Shown: in pieces, positions 63,881-64,000 of the stretch
Position numbering within the stretch: the stretch's first letter is position 1
Layout: the number at the start of each line of letters is the position of its first letter
DNA from: Solirubrobacter sp963837485
GTDB lineage: Bacteria; Actinomycetota; Thermoleophilia; Solirubrobacterales; Solirubrobacteraceae
Direction of reading: 5' to 3'
Assembly (NCBI GenBank): GCA_963837485.1
Contig: CAWINP010000013.1
Location: 124,001 to 188,000, forward strand
Length of the DNA: 64,000 nucleotides
Notes under the pieces: model-generated
What the model saw: the letters and a program-made list of their open reading frames with translations, nothing else
What the model was told of the DNA's origin: nothing
Databases searched by the model: none
Position numbers and translations under genes: made by a program

Positions 63881-64000
63881 ATGTTCTACGACGACGACGC
63901 GGACCTGAACCTCCTCGCGGGCAAGACCGTTGCGATCCTCGGCTACGGGTCCCAGGGCCACGCGCACGCCCGCAACCTCAAGGACTCCGGAGTCGACGTC
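63881..64000 (+). CDS. ilvC: Ketol-acid reductoisomerase, 5' part only
   Basis: The first 40 residues (MFYDDDADLNLLAGKTVAILGYGSQGHAHARNLKDSG) match the NADPH-binding start of IlvC, the next step after acetolactate synthase in branched-chain amino acid synthesis. The gene runs off the window. It is separated from ilvBN by about 12 kb of menaquinone genes. Confidence 0.9.
   Translation, partial: MFYDDDADLNLLAGKTVAILGYGSQGHAHARNLKDSGVDV

Overview
The window is very GC-rich, tightly packed chromosomal DNA with strong G/C preference at third codon positions. It has many GTG starts and some TTG starts, frequent 4-bp gene overlaps, and no insertion sequence, phage gene, CRISPR array, tRNA or rRNA that I could recognise. 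Gene content (complete menaquinone route, DAP-type lysA, GatCAB, XRE/MmyB-type regulator, SapA-like secreted protein, rifamycin phosphotransferase with an actinobacterial-type RAE, PcrA with a tudor-like tail) points to an actinobacterium, most likely the Solirubrobacterales/Thermoleophilia line (Solirubrobacter, Conexibacter). That placement is inference from style, not from a marker search.

Layout. 1-2086: partial secreted protein, a decayed cupin remnant and a methyltransferase. 2122-4793: rifamycin phosphotransferase (rph) with an upstream 19-bp RAE-like palindrome. 4904-9285: cupredoxin lipoprotein, ECF sigma factor plus membrane partner, and an ABC exporter/acetyltransferase operon. 9298-13682: a sulfur/cysteine group (cysK, frameshifted esterase, tusA, thiF/moeB-like gene, cysE). 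14172-21604: a six-gene hydrogenase-4-like [NiFe] complex and a terminal ArsR regulator, with a matching operator-like sequence before the first gene and before arsR. 21613-28806 (minus): a translationally coupled glycolate operon, lctP-glcD-glcE-glcF-malate synthase-small protein. 28874-38046: aldo/keto reductase with a divergent XRE regulator, queuosine-salvage protein, PcrA helicase, MFS transporter, methyltransferase and gamma-glutamyltransferase. 38080-43941: folD, gatCAB and rpsD. 44332-49735: an internally deleted lysA, a membrane GGDEF-EAL protein and small proteins. 49776-52015: ilvBN. 52063-61565: menaquinone genes menF, D, H, C, A, B, E on both strands with small genes and a broken permease between them. 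61562-64000: broken AbiEi/DUF559-type gene, GNAT, methyltransferase and the start of ilvC.

How it fits together. Glycolate oxidation through GlcDEF would feed electrons to the quinone pool, and menFDHCABE makes the naphthoquinone ring and its prenylated form. Malate synthase condenses the resulting glyoxylate with acetyl-CoA. The hydrogenase-4-like complex is membrane-bound and ion-pump-like, but no formate dehydrogenase or ferredoxin-type subunit is encoded beside it. cysE and cysK make cysteine, with TusA and a ThiF/MoeB-like protein as a probable sulfur-relay branch.

Promoter pattern. In about twenty genes a TAGNCT or TANNNT hexamer ends 6-12 nt (most often 7) before the start codon, with no room for a Shine-Dalgarno site. 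This implies widespread leaderless transcription. In seven cases the TAG/TAA of that hexamer is also the stop codon of the upstream gene, and in two divergent pairs the two hexamers overlap. I used this pattern to choose several starts.
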